Below are positions 31,370 to 42,306 of a stretch of 64,000 nt of DNA, piece by piece. This DNA comes from Prostheceraeus crozeri (Eukaryota; Platyhelminthes; Polycladida; Euryleptidae). The notes under the pieces were generated by a model. The model searched no databases and had not been told where the DNA came from. It was given only the letters and a program-made list of their open reading frames with translations. The DNA is taken from NCBI GenBank assembly GCA_907163375.1, contig CAJQUW010016182.1, positions 1-64,000 on the forward strand, read 5' to 3'. A program made the position numbers and the translations under genes. Numbering within the stretch: the first letter of the stretch is position 1; each line of letters begins with the position of its first letter.

Positions 31370-33207
31370 CAGTGTCGGCCAAAAAGATCCGACCACCTTC
31401 ACATTTTTACAATTTATTTATCTTTTTCAGTCAGGCCATCGTTATTTCATTTAATGTTGTTAATTAAAAATTAATTATACCGAAACTATAACAAAGTTTG
31501 TTTAAATAACAGGAAAAACCATAAGAAACGTGTTGACATTTTTTTGTATTTCAATATTTTGTATGATGTCCCTTTGCTTTGAGTACTGCAGAAATCCTGC
31601 GAGGCATCGATTCAATGAGATTTGCACAAAATTCGGGAGTTATTTTTTGACACCACGCTTTTTTTATTGCGTCGCGTAGACTTTGCGATGATGTTGGTCG
31701 AAGCTTGGTTACCTCGGCCTTTAGTTTAACCCAACAGTTCTCGATTTGGTTCAAATCAGGCGAGGAACCTGGCCAAGGAGAAAGAAGACTGATATTTTTA
31801 TCGGAGAACCACTTCTTCACAATTTTCGCTCGATGCGCAGGTGCTCCGTCATGTTGAAACATTTCGCAGTGATGGACCTGAAGCCAAGTCGGTATTCGAT
31901 CTCTAATTATATCTATGTATTTGGTAGCAGTCATCGTTTCCTTGTCGTTGAGCAAATGGATACCAGCACGTCCTCTGGCGGTGATAGCACCCCATATCAT
32001 GACTGATGGACAACTTCGTACGGAATTACTCACGTAACGTTGATTGTAGCGTTAATTGGGGGTCGCCGCACTAAACGTTTGTTTACAGAAAATTGTTTTA
32101 TCTGAGTCTCATCACTGAACATTATTCGTCGCCATTCTTCTGTTGTCCATCCCTTATGGGCGTTACAGAATTCAATTCTATCTCGAATGTTTTTTGAAGA
32201 AAGTCGTGGCTTAACAGCCTGACGATAGGCACGCAACCCATATCGTTGCAAACGTCTCCTTATTGTTCTTGCACTGACTGAAATAGTATGTGGCAAATCA
32301 GCCTGAATTTCTGTACTTGAAGTCGTAGGATTCTTAAGGGTAGCGCGACGTATTGCATGATCCGTTTGAGAGCTCGTCACTTTTGGTCTCCCACTCGATT
32401 TTCTTGGTAAAAGGCTGCCTGTTTTCTTGTAAACACAAATAATATCGTGGACGGTCGTTTTCGAGATGTTCACTTGACTTGCTATTTGCCTTTCACTGCA
32501 TCCTTTATTAAATAAAAGTTCAATTTGACCACGTTTATCAAGACTTGTTGTTGACATACTGTCAGAATTTACCGCAGATGACAAAATGCTCAGATTTAAC
32601 TGCTCCTTGGTTTAATACAGTATTATTGTTTGCTGGAACATCATTCATTGGCTACTTAGTCGCTGGTTGCTCTCATCTGACGCACCGATAATACAATAGA
32701 CGGTAGTCTTGTGCGCGCGTGTCAAAACACTCTACCTCTTCCGACAGACAGTCAATAACCGTGCTGCATGCAAGCGAGTATCCCAGCTATTAACAATAAA
32801 CTGTATCCAAGCTCTTAAGAATAAACGTACCGCTAATACTGATGGCGTGAAATTATATCTCCTGATTTTGTACAGTAATTGATTAAGTAATGTTTCATCC
32901 TTTTTACCGTACTCGACGTGAGAGAAAGACATACTGTACTAACTAATAAACTCTGACACACCGGTTACAGATATCATGTTACATGTATCAACTAAATATA
33001 CATGTAGATACATGTACATACATAGTTCAATAGTAAAAACTACACATACATGTACATTTATAATAACATAAAATTCTAGTAAACTATGAAATAACTTTAT
33101 TATCCTGTCTTATTAAACAATATTCAGTGAAATAACGATGGCCTAACTGAAAAAGATAAATAAATTGTAAAAATGTGAAGGTGGTCGGATCTTTTTGGCC
33201 GACACTG
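31370..33207. mobile_element. Tc1-type transposon, full length with 79 bp inverted repeats and TA duplication
   Basis: It begins CAGTGTCGGCCAAAAAGATC at 31370 and ends with the exact inverse at 33207. The arms match over about 79 bp with one visible mismatch. TA is present at 31368-31369 and 33208-33209. Copy A carries the empty site (GAGATACATTCGG near 15240), so the insertion followed the duplication. The transposase inside is on the minus strand with one frameshift. Confidence 0.97.
31551..32557 (-). pseudogene. Tc1-type transposase with one frameshift
   Basis: Two minus-strand frames (32557-32030 and 32033-31551) together span a full-length transposase. The N-terminal part has paired helix-turn-helix regions (CSERQIASQVNISKTTVHDI and a second near RTIRRRL) with a GRPKV-like linker. 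The catalytic part has MFSDET, FQHDGAPAHR and SPDLNQIENCW, the DDE triad with about 34-35 residues between the last two. The only visible lesion is the frame change near 32030-32040, where the two frames overlap. The start ATG at 32557 is the first in frame. The near-identical inverted ends suggest recent activity, with a functional sister copy likely elsewhere in the genome. Confidence 0.92.
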
Positions 33208-33909
33208 TACAATCGGAATTGTTTCAAAATGTGAGATATACACATTTATGCAGTTTTGAAGAAATTACAACGGAATTGACTGATCATGATTGCAAAGCAG
33301 AAGGAAATGATATTATTTTACAGATTGTCCGTGTGATGACAACCTTGGAGAGGTAATCTTTGTTAAATTGGCAACTCGATGACCTGCTATTGCTTTCATG
33401 AATTAGAAATATGAAATTTCAGCCGAGAAAGTACAATAAGATGTCGACTTTTTCATGAAGACTTCCATTATGAAACGGATCATGAAATTCCCTTGATAGT
33501 CAGCTTAATTTCCGCTTAGTTAGGATGCTTGTTAGCAAATATTCATTCCTTTTGATATCCAACTTGTTGCATACTACTTACTTAGAGGAGTCATCTCGGC
33601 AGCATATAAATTGGCCAAATTATGACTTTTTCAAAAGTGATCAAGTAAGTTTTGGACCACGGGAACGTAGCATCCGCAAGAAACTGAATATTTTCATATA
33701 AAAAGCATTTTTACACTGTATGCATATACTTTTCTTCAGTCGACACTCTATCTACATATCCCTACTCTATGTATGCAAGACACATTACTTATGTGAAAAT
33801 ATATTGATTATCTTCTTGAATATCAATAAGAAATAGTATATTGATCTTATAGAGGACTTTTCTGAGACGCCTAGGCAAAGGCATATTGTAAACCAAGGAT
33901 GATGATCCA

Positions 33910-34505
33910 ATCCCATGATTCCGAACATGTTTAGATTTTTCTTTCAGCGTAGAAATCGAAATACATGTCGCTTTGTCAATGCTCTAGCTTCAGTGTTTGC
34001 CATAAATGTTGTCATAACAAAGAGTTGGGCCGCAATTAAGCCATTTGAATACCGTAAACATCCGAATTTCACAATTCAATCTCTCCATACATGAGAGCTT
34101 GCATGGAAATTGTTTTTCTCACCATGGCAGAGGTGCGTTGATATTCCAGGAGAAAAGACAAGCAAGATGTAGGCCTACACCAACATTGTAACTGCAAAGC
34201 TCTCTACGTTCATGGATATTCACCAATGTACGGTGCTCTAACAGGACAATGCATCTTATCGTTCATCAAGAATTTCTAAAGATTTGCTTCGTCTGAATGG
34301 GATTGAGGTCCTGATATGGCCAGGTAATAGCCCAGACCTCAATCCCATCGAATATCTGTGGCATCCAATGAAGCCTCGTATTGACAGAGCTAAAGGCACC
34401 TCGATTGCTGCGCTGAAAGAAGAAATCAAACGTGTCTGGATTCATGAGACCAGTCCAGAACGATGCACATCCTTGGCCAACAGCATTCCCAGGTGTCTGA
34501 GATGA
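33910..34505 (+). pseudogene. Tc1/mariner transposase C-terminal fragment, copy B
   Basis: 34284-34505 reads LIWPGNSPDLNPIEYLW then IPRCLR without the frameshift present in copy A; upstream it is broken as in copy A. This is a different, older family from the intact Tc1 at 31370. Confidence 0.75.
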
Positions 34506-34699
34506 CGAAGTCCTATTGATGACAAAGAATATCCTATTCGCTACTGAAATACAAGACAATACATTGCTTTTGACATTGTACGGTGCTGTTCAGCTTTACA
34601 TTTCGAATATTAGAGATTGTGAGCAAGTCTGATAATATACATGAAATGCGTGAATCCATTACGTTTTTCTTAAGTGAACCCAAACTTTTTTCGGTGCCT

Positions 34700-35165
34700 G
34701 TGGTGTTCGATGCCGCATACCTCTGCCCAGCAGCAGAGGCGCAAACATTCATTGTTGGGGTCTCATCGGCAAGTGAGGCATGGCACATTATCATATTTGC
34801 AGAGGATCAATAAAAGGTGAGCGATACAACGATATTATGTCAAGAGCCCTTGAAGGACTATTGCTAGAATGAGGAGCTCCACAAAATGTGATAGTTGTGA
34901 TAGACAACGCTCCGTCGCATTCTTTCATCCAGAATTTCACAGCTTCAAAACCTGAATACTCCAGATTATGCATCTTCAGAATGGCTCCTTATTTAGTTCC
35001 CGTGAGCCCCATTAAATGTACCTCTCGTCATCAGTGAAGGGTCAGTGTAAAAATGCCTTGAGTGGCCAAATAACAGACATTTTGAACGGCTCAGGCAATC
35101 TGACCCAAACTGAACACAGACTTCGAGTGATGGAGACCATATTCGATAAGGGAAGTGAGAGATAA
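34700..35165 (+). pseudogene. IS630/mariner-like DDE transposase fragment, copy B
   Basis: Plus-strand frames encode VFDAAYLCPAAEAQTF, then VIVVIDNAPSHS and the SVKGQCKN-type C-terminal part with stops and frameshifts. In copy A the same coding sequence is on the opposite strand inside a transposon with inverted ends, so the two insertions differ or one inverted. Confidence 0.6.
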
Positions 35166-35983
35166 AAATGCAAACAAATCTTTGAATAAAACTTTGCATG
35201 AGCAATAATGCTGTGATATCGATAAATATTTAATGGAGGGAGGAAGAACTTTGTGATTGCGACTGAAAAATGTCGATGTCATCGTTATCTATGTTCGTGT
35301 TGCTTCAGTGTGATCTATCACAAAGTTGCTGTACAATCATCGTTGACTTTAAAGTGCCTGATTAGAATAACTTGTCAAGGGGAGCATGAATTCATTGATG
35401 TGAAGTCGAAGAACTTTTGTCAATTTCGTCATTATCCTCATAATCTGTGCTGAATTCATAGACATTGATGCCTGGAAACACAATTCAGGAGTCTTGCTTC
35501 GAAATCATGTGTACTTTCCTTCTTTGGAGGAAGTCATATTCAAAACTTGCAGGTCTTGGTCATACCAGTGAAACCGATATCGATTAGCTGGGTAAATCCA
35601 TTTTATCTAACAACATCTTTCAAAAAACGTGTCTTTTGTTTGTTAAATCCTTAGTTCTGAACAGATTTTCATAGTTTCATATATCTCAATGTGAGTGAAA
35701 TAATTTCAGTAGTTATATTTTGATTCGTTTGATGTATTGGAACATAACTGACATACATAGCTTTGCTTGTGTTGATTGGTGACATGTTAATGTGAAAAAT
35801 AAACATTTTGGGTCATTATCTCTTTTATTCCTGTTCCTGCAATCATTTGATTGTTTGGTAATATAGAAATATAGAAATCGATGACTCAATTTCTTGTTTT
35901 ATTTTCGAATGAGATCATGTACTTAATGAATGACTTTGATTCAACTTCATTGATGTTTTGATGGGCTTTTATGGATGTCTTTT

Positions 35984-37368
35984 AGTAGTAATCCCGTGGA
36001 AAAATCAAGGCCAAAATGTGCAACGATGAGTCATCATCTTGACTCAGCCCGATCCCCCTCTGGAAGGAAGGAGTTGGCCAAGGATGTGTTGGGAGGAATG
36101 TGTCCGTGAGGAGGAAACCGTTCCCTCCCCCCTCTGGAAGGAAAGAAGGAAGGCAGCAAGGGTAGGAATCTAGGAATGACAGAGTTAAAAAAGGTGGGTT
36201 TTGGTCGTTTTGGGCTGAGAAAGGTCATATTTAGGCATGAAGAAGGGTTTGCATGGGAAAATGGAGGACAGATTCGAAGTCTACGTGAAATTTTGACTTA
36301 CGAAGGAAGGAAGGAGGAGTTCTCTAGAAAGCGTGGGAATCTCTGAAAACCGCCAGAGTTAGAAGAAGGTGGGTTTTGGACGTTTTGGGATGAGAAAGTT
36401 CGTATTTCGGCATGAAGGGGTGCTCGGATGGGAAAACGGAGGGCAGATTCGGATTCAGCGTCAAATTCTGCATCGGTATAGGGATTTCCAGCTCAACCGG
36501 ATAGAAAAAATTTTGAAGACGTCCCCCCTTCGGCAGCGTTGCTTCCAACTTTGGTTCTAGAGATCGTAGAAAGTCGTGCAATAGCTTGTTTGAAATCTAG
36601 GAGTGAGACAAATGCTGTGGACGAAACGGTGTGTCTCTACGTTTGTTCGTTGAGTTGTGAGAGTGACTTTAAGAATTTTGACCATCACCGAAAAAACGAC
36701 AGAGTTAGAATTTTTACGAAAATTCCTCTAGCGGGTGAACGAAGCCTCGGATCAGAAAACTGAGACCAGATTTGGAATCAGCGTGCAATTCCGCATCTAA
36801 AAGGTGAGTTTCGAGTAAATCGGAGAGAACAAGTCGAAAATTTTCTTCACACTGGGTCTCCAAACGGGATTTTTTCGTAAAAATGTTAAATTTTTGCCTA
36901 CTTTGGTGGCGACTCACTCTGGAATGAAGGTGAATGAAGACCTCGGGTTTCTTTTAGGGGCAAGACCGCGCGTTGTTCTCTAGGATCATATCTTTTCAGA
37001 TGTGTGGAAGGTTTGTTTCCAAATGAGAGCATGTTTAAAATCGAATTTTTGCGCATTTTCCAAGATTTTGGAACCTTTGAAAAAAAGAGCGGAGTTTTTT
37101 CAACTCGGCTTCTGGTCATCGTAGAGAGTCAAGGGATGGCTTAAATGAAAGGTGAGAGCGAGAAACGTGACTGTCAAAATTTGAAGTCAGTCGGAGCCCT
37201 AGAACCGGAGATAGACGTGTTCAAAGTTTTGGATGATGGAGATTACGTCATCAGCTGATCGCCACAAACTATATAAGTGGATTCTCTACTTGTGGAAATT
37301 AGTTCTCCTCCTGACTGGGTTGAGGTAGGTGAACTCCGGACTTAGAAAACTTCATTGCTGATATCGGG
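35984..37368. repeat. Degenerate repeats, purine-rich, no gene
   Basis: GGTGGGTTTTGG-CGTTTTGGG and GGGAAAA-GGAG-ACAGATTCG blocks recur at about 36190 and 36365 (about 173 bp apart) and in weaker form near 36710-36800. GGAAGGAAGGA tracts are at 36060-36320. No coding region was recognised. Confidence 0.55.
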
Positions 37369-38746
37369 TAAGGCGTCAGACTTTAAGGTTAGCCAGGAGA
37401 TGGCCTTAGTCTCCAGGCCATAAAAGACTCCAAAACTTTAAAGGCTTGTAACTTTGCTTCTACAAGTTCTTTTGACTTGATTTAAAAAAGATTCGATCGC
37501 TATTGATCAGACCTATATTTGCAGACTACCTATAAAATTTCATAAGTAGTACTAAATGCTGAAAAATTTAAATTTATTATTTTTGGAGGTTTTCTGGCGT
37601 TTTCGACCCTGCTGAGGTCAATGAAGGCATGTATAAGTGTGTACAAGGCAGTTTGTTCATGATACAAGCGAGTTTTCACTGAAAGCTAGCAAGACACGGA
37701 GAGTTTTGCTGTAATATTCCACTGACAGGGTGTTTACTTCGGGACGGCGGATGATGCCGTAGTGATAAGTGTGGCAAGGGAGTGCGTCATATTTTAGACC
37801 GACACCTCTGGGGCAACTCATGTTGGGCATTTGAAGCAGTTCTCAACGTAGCACTTTGAACGCCAATCGGTTGAGTCTTAGCTATCTTGTCATGGGTGGC
37901 ACCTAAACATCTCCATTGCAAAACGCTTGTAAATCACAGCTTGCTATCAAGCTGATCAAAGCAGCGACTTGCCAACCTCTTGTAAACAACTCCACCGGCT
38001 TTTATGTCAAAATCGGGGCCCGGATACCAACACAGTGACATGACGCACGCTCTGTCCGCCCGAGGCTGGATTTGTGTTTGCCTTGGAGTTGGGATAAGAT
38101 CCCCTCTGAGTAATGCCTGTAACAGATTCAAGAGCTTAACACCTAAACGCTTGCTATCAAGTCGCTATGGCTTCTGCTATCAGGCCTTTGTGAAATCTCG
38201 TCTAGCCTCAGTAACTCAGGGTTGTCAACGTCTATCGTTTGTCATTGTAACTTGGTAAAAATAAGAGGGTTACTGCAGGCATTGACGTCAAACCTTTTCG
38301 CGTCATAGGGTAACCAGTCTTTGTGTTGGGAGTTGGTTACTGAAAGCATGGTGACTGCCGATGCCTATAAATGGTAAAACCGCTGTTGTCATGTCAAACG
38401 CATGGCCAAATAAGGAAGGTCTGAATCATGCCTTTGTGCTCACTGGGTATATAAACCGTTGCCTCTCTTTCATTTTCATTTTATAATCCATCATGCCGAC
38501 ACCAAACATGCTAGTCAGCTCTCCTGACAAGCCTCGGTTAAAGCAGAGAAATTTATTTAAAGAGTTTTTGCAGATGGAAAAGCAAGAGAGATTGTGGAAC
38601 AATCTTGCTCGAAATGGTTCATCGGCTGCCGATGATGATATCGACTCAACAGAGTGGGGGCATATACCACCCTCTGACAGTCGGGTGGTAGTAGAGGAGG
38701 TCGATTCCGCTGACATAGAGAGATTAAGAATCTCCATCAGCAGGAT
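37369..38746 (+). repeat. Left terminal inverted repeat of element 2
   Basis: It matches the reverse complement of 51642-53020 with scattered differences, densest around 37620-37720. It encodes the small 91 aa protein at 38493 and carries its TATA-like promoter. Homology resumes for about 55 bp at 39500-39555 after a foreign stretch. Confidence 0.93.
38446..38492 (+). promoter_or_regulatory. TATA-box promoter in the inverted repeat
   Basis: GGGTATATAAACC at about 38446 lies roughly 45 bp before ATG 38493 and is kept in the right repeat (near 51940, minus strand), so both repeat genes have the same promoter. Confidence 0.65.
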
Positions 38747-38768
38747 CGGCCATTCCCGCCCAAGTTAG
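38493..38768 (+). CDS. Small acidic inverted-repeat protein, left copy (91 aa)
   Basis: ATG 38493 opens a 91 aa frame. The N-terminal part is helical and basic (KPRLKQRNLFKEFLQMEKQE), followed by an acidic, Asp-rich segment and VVVEEVDSADIERLR. The right-repeat homologue (51559-51897) has the same first about 80 residues but a different, longer C-terminus; the left copy's end (IGHSRPS) comes from inserted DNA. No family is recognised. A gene in each inverted repeat implies two doses and possibly early expression from the TATA promoter. An adjacent minus-strand gene (50720-50899) has a loosely similar KKEVERKFLQKEEER helix. Confidence 0.65.
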   Translation: MPTPNMLVSSPDKPRLKQRNLFKEFLQMEKQERLWNNLARNGSSAADDDIDSTEWGHIPPSDSRVVVEEVDSADIERLRISISRIGHSRPS

Positions 38769-39500
38769 ATGATTGTCTTTTTAAAAACATAAGATCAACT
38801 TTCATACATACAACACATTCTTTCATCGCCCTTTGTCGGGAACGTCCCATGAGGCCTGTTAAGGGCTACCTTCTAATGCAGCTAAAGCGGTTCCAAGCCC
38901 GCTAGATATCTTCGGATATGGAATGCAGAGGGGAAGAATAAATGATGAAATGGAATGAATTGGGAGGGATATTCATTCGCCGTACGCAACCACAAGCTCA
39001 TTTCTCTCTTCGCTAGTGAACAGGCTCTTGTGAACGTAGTCAGAAAGTCTATCATGGTTGGCAAAAGCAAAGTTTAGTGTAGTCAAATAGTTTTATTGTG
39101 ACACACGTTTGTAAAAGTAAAGTTTGATCATCGAAGTTTTATTCGTGAGTGTAGTCAGAAAGTTGATCATGGTTTGCAAAAGCGAAAGTTAGTGTATTCA
39201 AATAGTCTTACTGTGGCAGACGTTTGTGAAAGTAAAGTTTGATCATCGAAGCATTATTAGTAAGTGTAGTCAGAAAGTGTATCATGTCGTACAAAAGTTT
39301 TACTGCAACGCAGGTTGATGTATAGTTAGAAAGTTTGATCATGACGTTTTATGAAACACAAATGTCATAAAATGTAAGCGTTAGTGTAGTCAAATAGGTT
39401 TTTCCACAACACTTGTTTGTGAAAGTAAAGTATTAGATTACACTGAGTCATCAATACTGTCAAAGGTGTACAAGTCATATCAAGCATATTCAACTGATTG
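38747..39500. repeat. Inserted stretch with 115 bp tandem repeats in the left repeat
   Basis: The right inverted repeat has no counterpart to this stretch. Units starting GTAGTCAGAAAGT lie at 39036, 39151 and 39266 (period 115), each with CAAAAGC(A/G)AAGTT and AGTTTGATCATCGAAG, with diverged units following to about 39450. No gene is seen. Confidence 0.8.
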
Positions 39501-39540
39501 TCCATTCCTGACACTCATCATCATTTAAAATTATTTGAAG

Positions 39541-40050
39541 ATGAAAAGTTGCATTCTGTTCCCAACTTCATGGTTTGTAGCAAGAGAGCTTGATTATTCG
39601 TTAAAGGCTATAGAAAGTGTTACAAATGTAAATGAAAATATTAGAGCTGGCGCTTTAGTTGAAAGACTAATGGATCTAGATGAGCAGGCTATGAATCATC
39701 ATTTGGATCAAAGATGGATAGAGGATTTTTCCATGCTGTAATGTAATGATAGTGAAAATAGTAAGATAGAATTGGTGCGATCTGGAGTGAAAAAGAAAAA
39801 AGTAGCATTTGCATCTGAGTTGTCAAGTAGCTCTACTAATAAAAGTGACTTCAGAAAGAAATTGGAAGAAGAGACTTTTTAATTATTATGTGAACGGAAC
39901 TGCGTTGAGTGTTTTAAAAGGGAACGGTCCCTTCTCTTTTTACCATGTTGTCATTCTGTTATGTGTTCTGCGTGCTATGTACCTTTGGAAACTATGTTGT
40001 GCCCCATCTGTGATCAAGAAATAGTTTCAACAGTCAATGTATATAAATGA
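39541..40050 (+). pseudogene. RING-finger (IAP-type) protein with two in-frame stops
   Basis: A single reading frame from ATG 39541 to TGA 40050 is interrupted only by TAA at 39739-39741 and TAA at 39880-39882. The N-terminal part (LDYSLKAIESVTNVNENIRA) is a compact helical domain compatible with a UBA-like fold. A basic Ser-rich linker follows. The C-terminus is a C3HC4 RING: CVEC, then LPCCHSVMCSAC, then CPICDQEI, close to the RING of inhibitor-of-apoptosis proteins, which act as E3 ubiquitin ligases. No BIR domain is visible. A host-interaction or anti-apoptotic role is inference. The preserved frame around the stops indicates recent loss or recoding. Confidence 0.65.
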
Positions 40051-40499
40051 TTTTGATGCAATCCTTGTCGATTTTAGAACAGTCATCTATGACCATGACA
40101 TCACTGTATCACCGTCTCATTAAGAGAGAAAGCATTATTAAACAAGGCAGTGGATTCTTGTGTTGGAAAAACTATTATCATCCAGTGATTGTAGAGAGAT
40201 GATACATCATTTGAGTAATGCTATCATCATTCACGCAAACTGTAGAGATGTTGACTATATGCTATCTTATAATTGTAAACCAAAGCACTTTACGAATACA
40301 CTTTCATCACTGTTACATCATGGTCTTCTTCCATTACCTTGCTTGGAGTTATGTATTCTACACGTTGCTTATGGGAAGCTTTTTCCACTTAGGCACAATT
40401 GATGCAAAAACATTAAACTTACCAAGAATCATCGTACAAACAGATTGTTCATGTCTGGCTCATAACATATCAGCAAACGACACAGATTAACTGTTTCCA
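40051..40499 (+). other. Unresolved coding-like interval
   Basis: Frames at about 40060-40200 and 40160-40402 look protein-like (Cys/His/Leu-rich, for example CREMIHHLSNAIIIHANCRD) and overlap in different phases, as expected for one small gene with a frameshift. No family is recognised. Confidence 0.3.
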
Positions 40500-40784
40500 T
40501 TGAACTATAGTACCTCACTGAATGCCTTCATTCGTAAAATGTGCTCGGAAATACGAAAAGTGCGTTATGTGACATTAAATAGCAAAACGGCCAATGCAAT
40601 TGCCGGGCATGGTAAAGTTCTTCGCACCTTGAGCAATCCAAAAACATCAATTCCTCCAAAGCGGAAACTATTATCACAGCGCGGTGGCTTCTTATTACTT
40701 TTAGCGCCTATCATCATGGCAGCTGCCGGTCCTGCTTTAGGAGGATTAGCTGGTACTCTCGCGAATAAAGCCATTGATGGATAG
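40500..40784 (+). CDS. Small virion peptide with C-terminal glycine-rich hydrophobic helix
   Basis: The frame has no ATG at its 5' end; the first ATG is at 40539 (KMCSEIRKVRY), so the true start may be mutated. The basic, helical first part contains KVLRTLSNPKTSIPPKRKLL and is followed by QRGGFLLLLAPIIMAAAG. This layout (about 80 aa of basic helix, then Q-x-GGFL and a hydrophobic tail) is what I recognise as a constant small gene next to the ATPase in animal Polinton-like elements. The probable role is a minor capsid or membrane-active peptide; element 1's 5307 gene has a similar GGILPLIPL segment. Confidence 0.6.
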   Translation: MNYSTSLNAFIRKMCSEIRKVRYVTLNSKTANAIAGHGKVLRTLSNPKTSIPPKRKLLSQRGGFLLLLAPIIMAAAGPALGGLAGTLANKAIDG

Positions 40785-40823
40785 ATACTAAGTTAAATGG
40801 TATGACTTTTCATCAAAATCAAC

Positions 40824-41442
40824 ATGGACTTCCGTTTACGCTGTAATCGCACTATGTGTATCGTAGGACCCTCTCATAGTGGGAAGACACATTTAACACT
40901 GCAATTGTTGGAGCGTCGTAGTGAGATTTTTGACCGCATGCCGAATCGCGTTTTTTTGCTATGGAATTTATCAACATAGCTTACATCGTGAATTGGTTGG
41001 TTAGGGTTACTTGGTTCAACCGGGGATTAGCAGCACTGCTGATATTCAACCCTATGATATTATCATTCTTGATGATTTACTTAATGAGAGTAAGAACTCA
41101 CAAGAAGTAACTGCTATGTTTACCAAGGCTGCTCATCACAAACCATGCTTTATCATTTTTATTATGCGAAATCTTTTTCCAAGTGGAAAGGAAGCACGGA
41201 TTCGAAGTCTAAACACGCATTACTACATCATCTTTAAAAATCTTCGTGATAAAAGTCAAGTTGAACTCCTATCTCGACAAGTTCTTCCTCGCAAGTCAAA
41301 AGCCTTAATTGAAGTATTTGAGGCTGCTACGAAAAACCTCTATTATCATTTATTTTTGGACTTTACCCAGGAGTGTCCTGAGGATTATCGCTTACGCAGT
41401 CATCTCTTTGAGAAACCCATGATCATATATAAATTGTTATGA
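40824..41442 (+). pseudogene. Genome-packaging ATPase (FtsK/HerA, A32-type), frameshifted
   Basis: ATG 40824 opens with Walker A at residues 15-22 (GPSHSGKT). The frame is lost at the seven-T run near 40951-40957, and an in-frame TAG lies near 41004. From 41011 the downstream part continues to 41442 with Walker B (DIIILDDLL), FTKAAHHKPCFIIF, RNLFPSGKEARIRSLN and FKNLRDKSQVELLSRQV, a very characteristic series of the Polinton packaging ATPase family that drives DNA into the capsid. The stop overlaps the next ATG (41439, TTATGA), a compact arrangement. One frameshift and one stop make it inactive as written. There is no equivalent in the visible part of element 1. Confidence 0.9.
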
Positions 41443-42080
41443 GTGGTTTTCAACGCATGATTGCTATTCCACAAGAAGAATATATAAATCTGACTACAAT
41501 GCAGAGTGTTCAACAACCTTGGTCAAATCAAATGTTTCAAATTAATCAGCAATATGAACAAGAAGCTGTACAAGGTAAAAATCCATATGATCGTTTGATA
41601 AAGCAGAGTTCTACATTAGAAGAAATGAAAAAATCGAAAAAAAAGTCGCAATGATTTTTCGCTTGGTTCACCCAAACCCTATCGCAATCGCGCACTGAGC
41701 TTATATCGAAGTCTCGAAGCCAACTTGAAAATCACACAACGAGGTGAAGTGGTGGGTGATGATGGTGGAGTCATTAGGGACTCAAGAGTGGAAGATATAA
41801 TTAATCATGCTGTTCGTGATCGTCGTCGTCACTTTACACCTACAGGATGGGAGTTCTTATTAAAAGTATGAAGAAATTCAATATTCCAAAGGCAATTCTT
41901 AGTCGTGATAGCTTACAGGAAATAGAAAATGATTCTGCACTGAGGAAGAGAAAGTTACAAAGTGTAGAGAGACTTAAAATAAGAATTAAGCAAACTTTGA
42001 AAACACTCGAGAAGTTGCCGAAGCGTATACCAAAACCTTCAACACGTTATCCATCATTTCATTTTATCATAGACTTCTAA
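41439..42080 (+). pseudogene. Capsid-associated hypothetical protein, two frameshifts
   Basis: Three consecutive frames (41439-41651, about 41656-41865, 41847-42080) give one protein: MIAIPQEEYINLTTMQ at the start, HAVRDRRRHFTPTGWEFLL in the middle and a basic Lys-rich C-terminus. The breaks are after a T-run at 41655 and near 41865. I recognise the RDRRR-x-TPTGW motif from conserved unnamed genes between ATPase and integrase in animal Polinton-like loci. Its function is not known to me. It starts inside the ATPase stop codon. Confidence 0.6.
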
Positions 42081-42306
42081 TATGAAGAAGCTATGTTGCA
42101 TCCCATGTTCAAAGTTGCCAAACATTCATGTGTCGTTGAACTGCTTAAGTGCATGTTGTAAAAGTGATTCATATAAGACGGCTCAAAAAAGTAGCAAAAG
42201 CAGGTCTCAACACACAAAAACACCCTAGCGGAAAAAAATACTGATACTTTGAGGCAAATAAACGATCCCTCTTAATAGACGACAGATGAACATCTGAAAT
42301 CAATTT

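Larger units (their letters stand above)
30490..33770. mobile_element. Foldback element copy B, split by a Tc1 transposon
   Basis: The arms correspond to 14380-15718 of copy A. The outer 100 bp of the left arm is missing and the right end is partly rewritten (AGTCGACACTCTATC near 33738). The Tc1 element 31370-33207 lies near the centre, at a site that is uninterrupted in copy A. Confidence 0.75.
25811..35983. repeat. Segmental duplication, copy B
   Basis: This is the second copy of the 9812-18795 block, starting TTTTTCTAGTATTTCATTAA and ending TTATGGATGTCTTTT. It contains the same gene and element order, plus a Tc1 transposon at 31370-33207 and a GC-bounded deletion of the first part of the foldback arm near 30490. 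It lacks copy A's transposon with inverted ends; the DDE fragment here is on the plus strand. Confidence 0.9.

Noticed and set aside
37934-38258. Frames in both inverted repeats (38004-38258 and 52132-52386)
   Set aside because: Kept in both repeats mainly because the DNA is nearly identical; both strands are open in the same place and no family is recognised.
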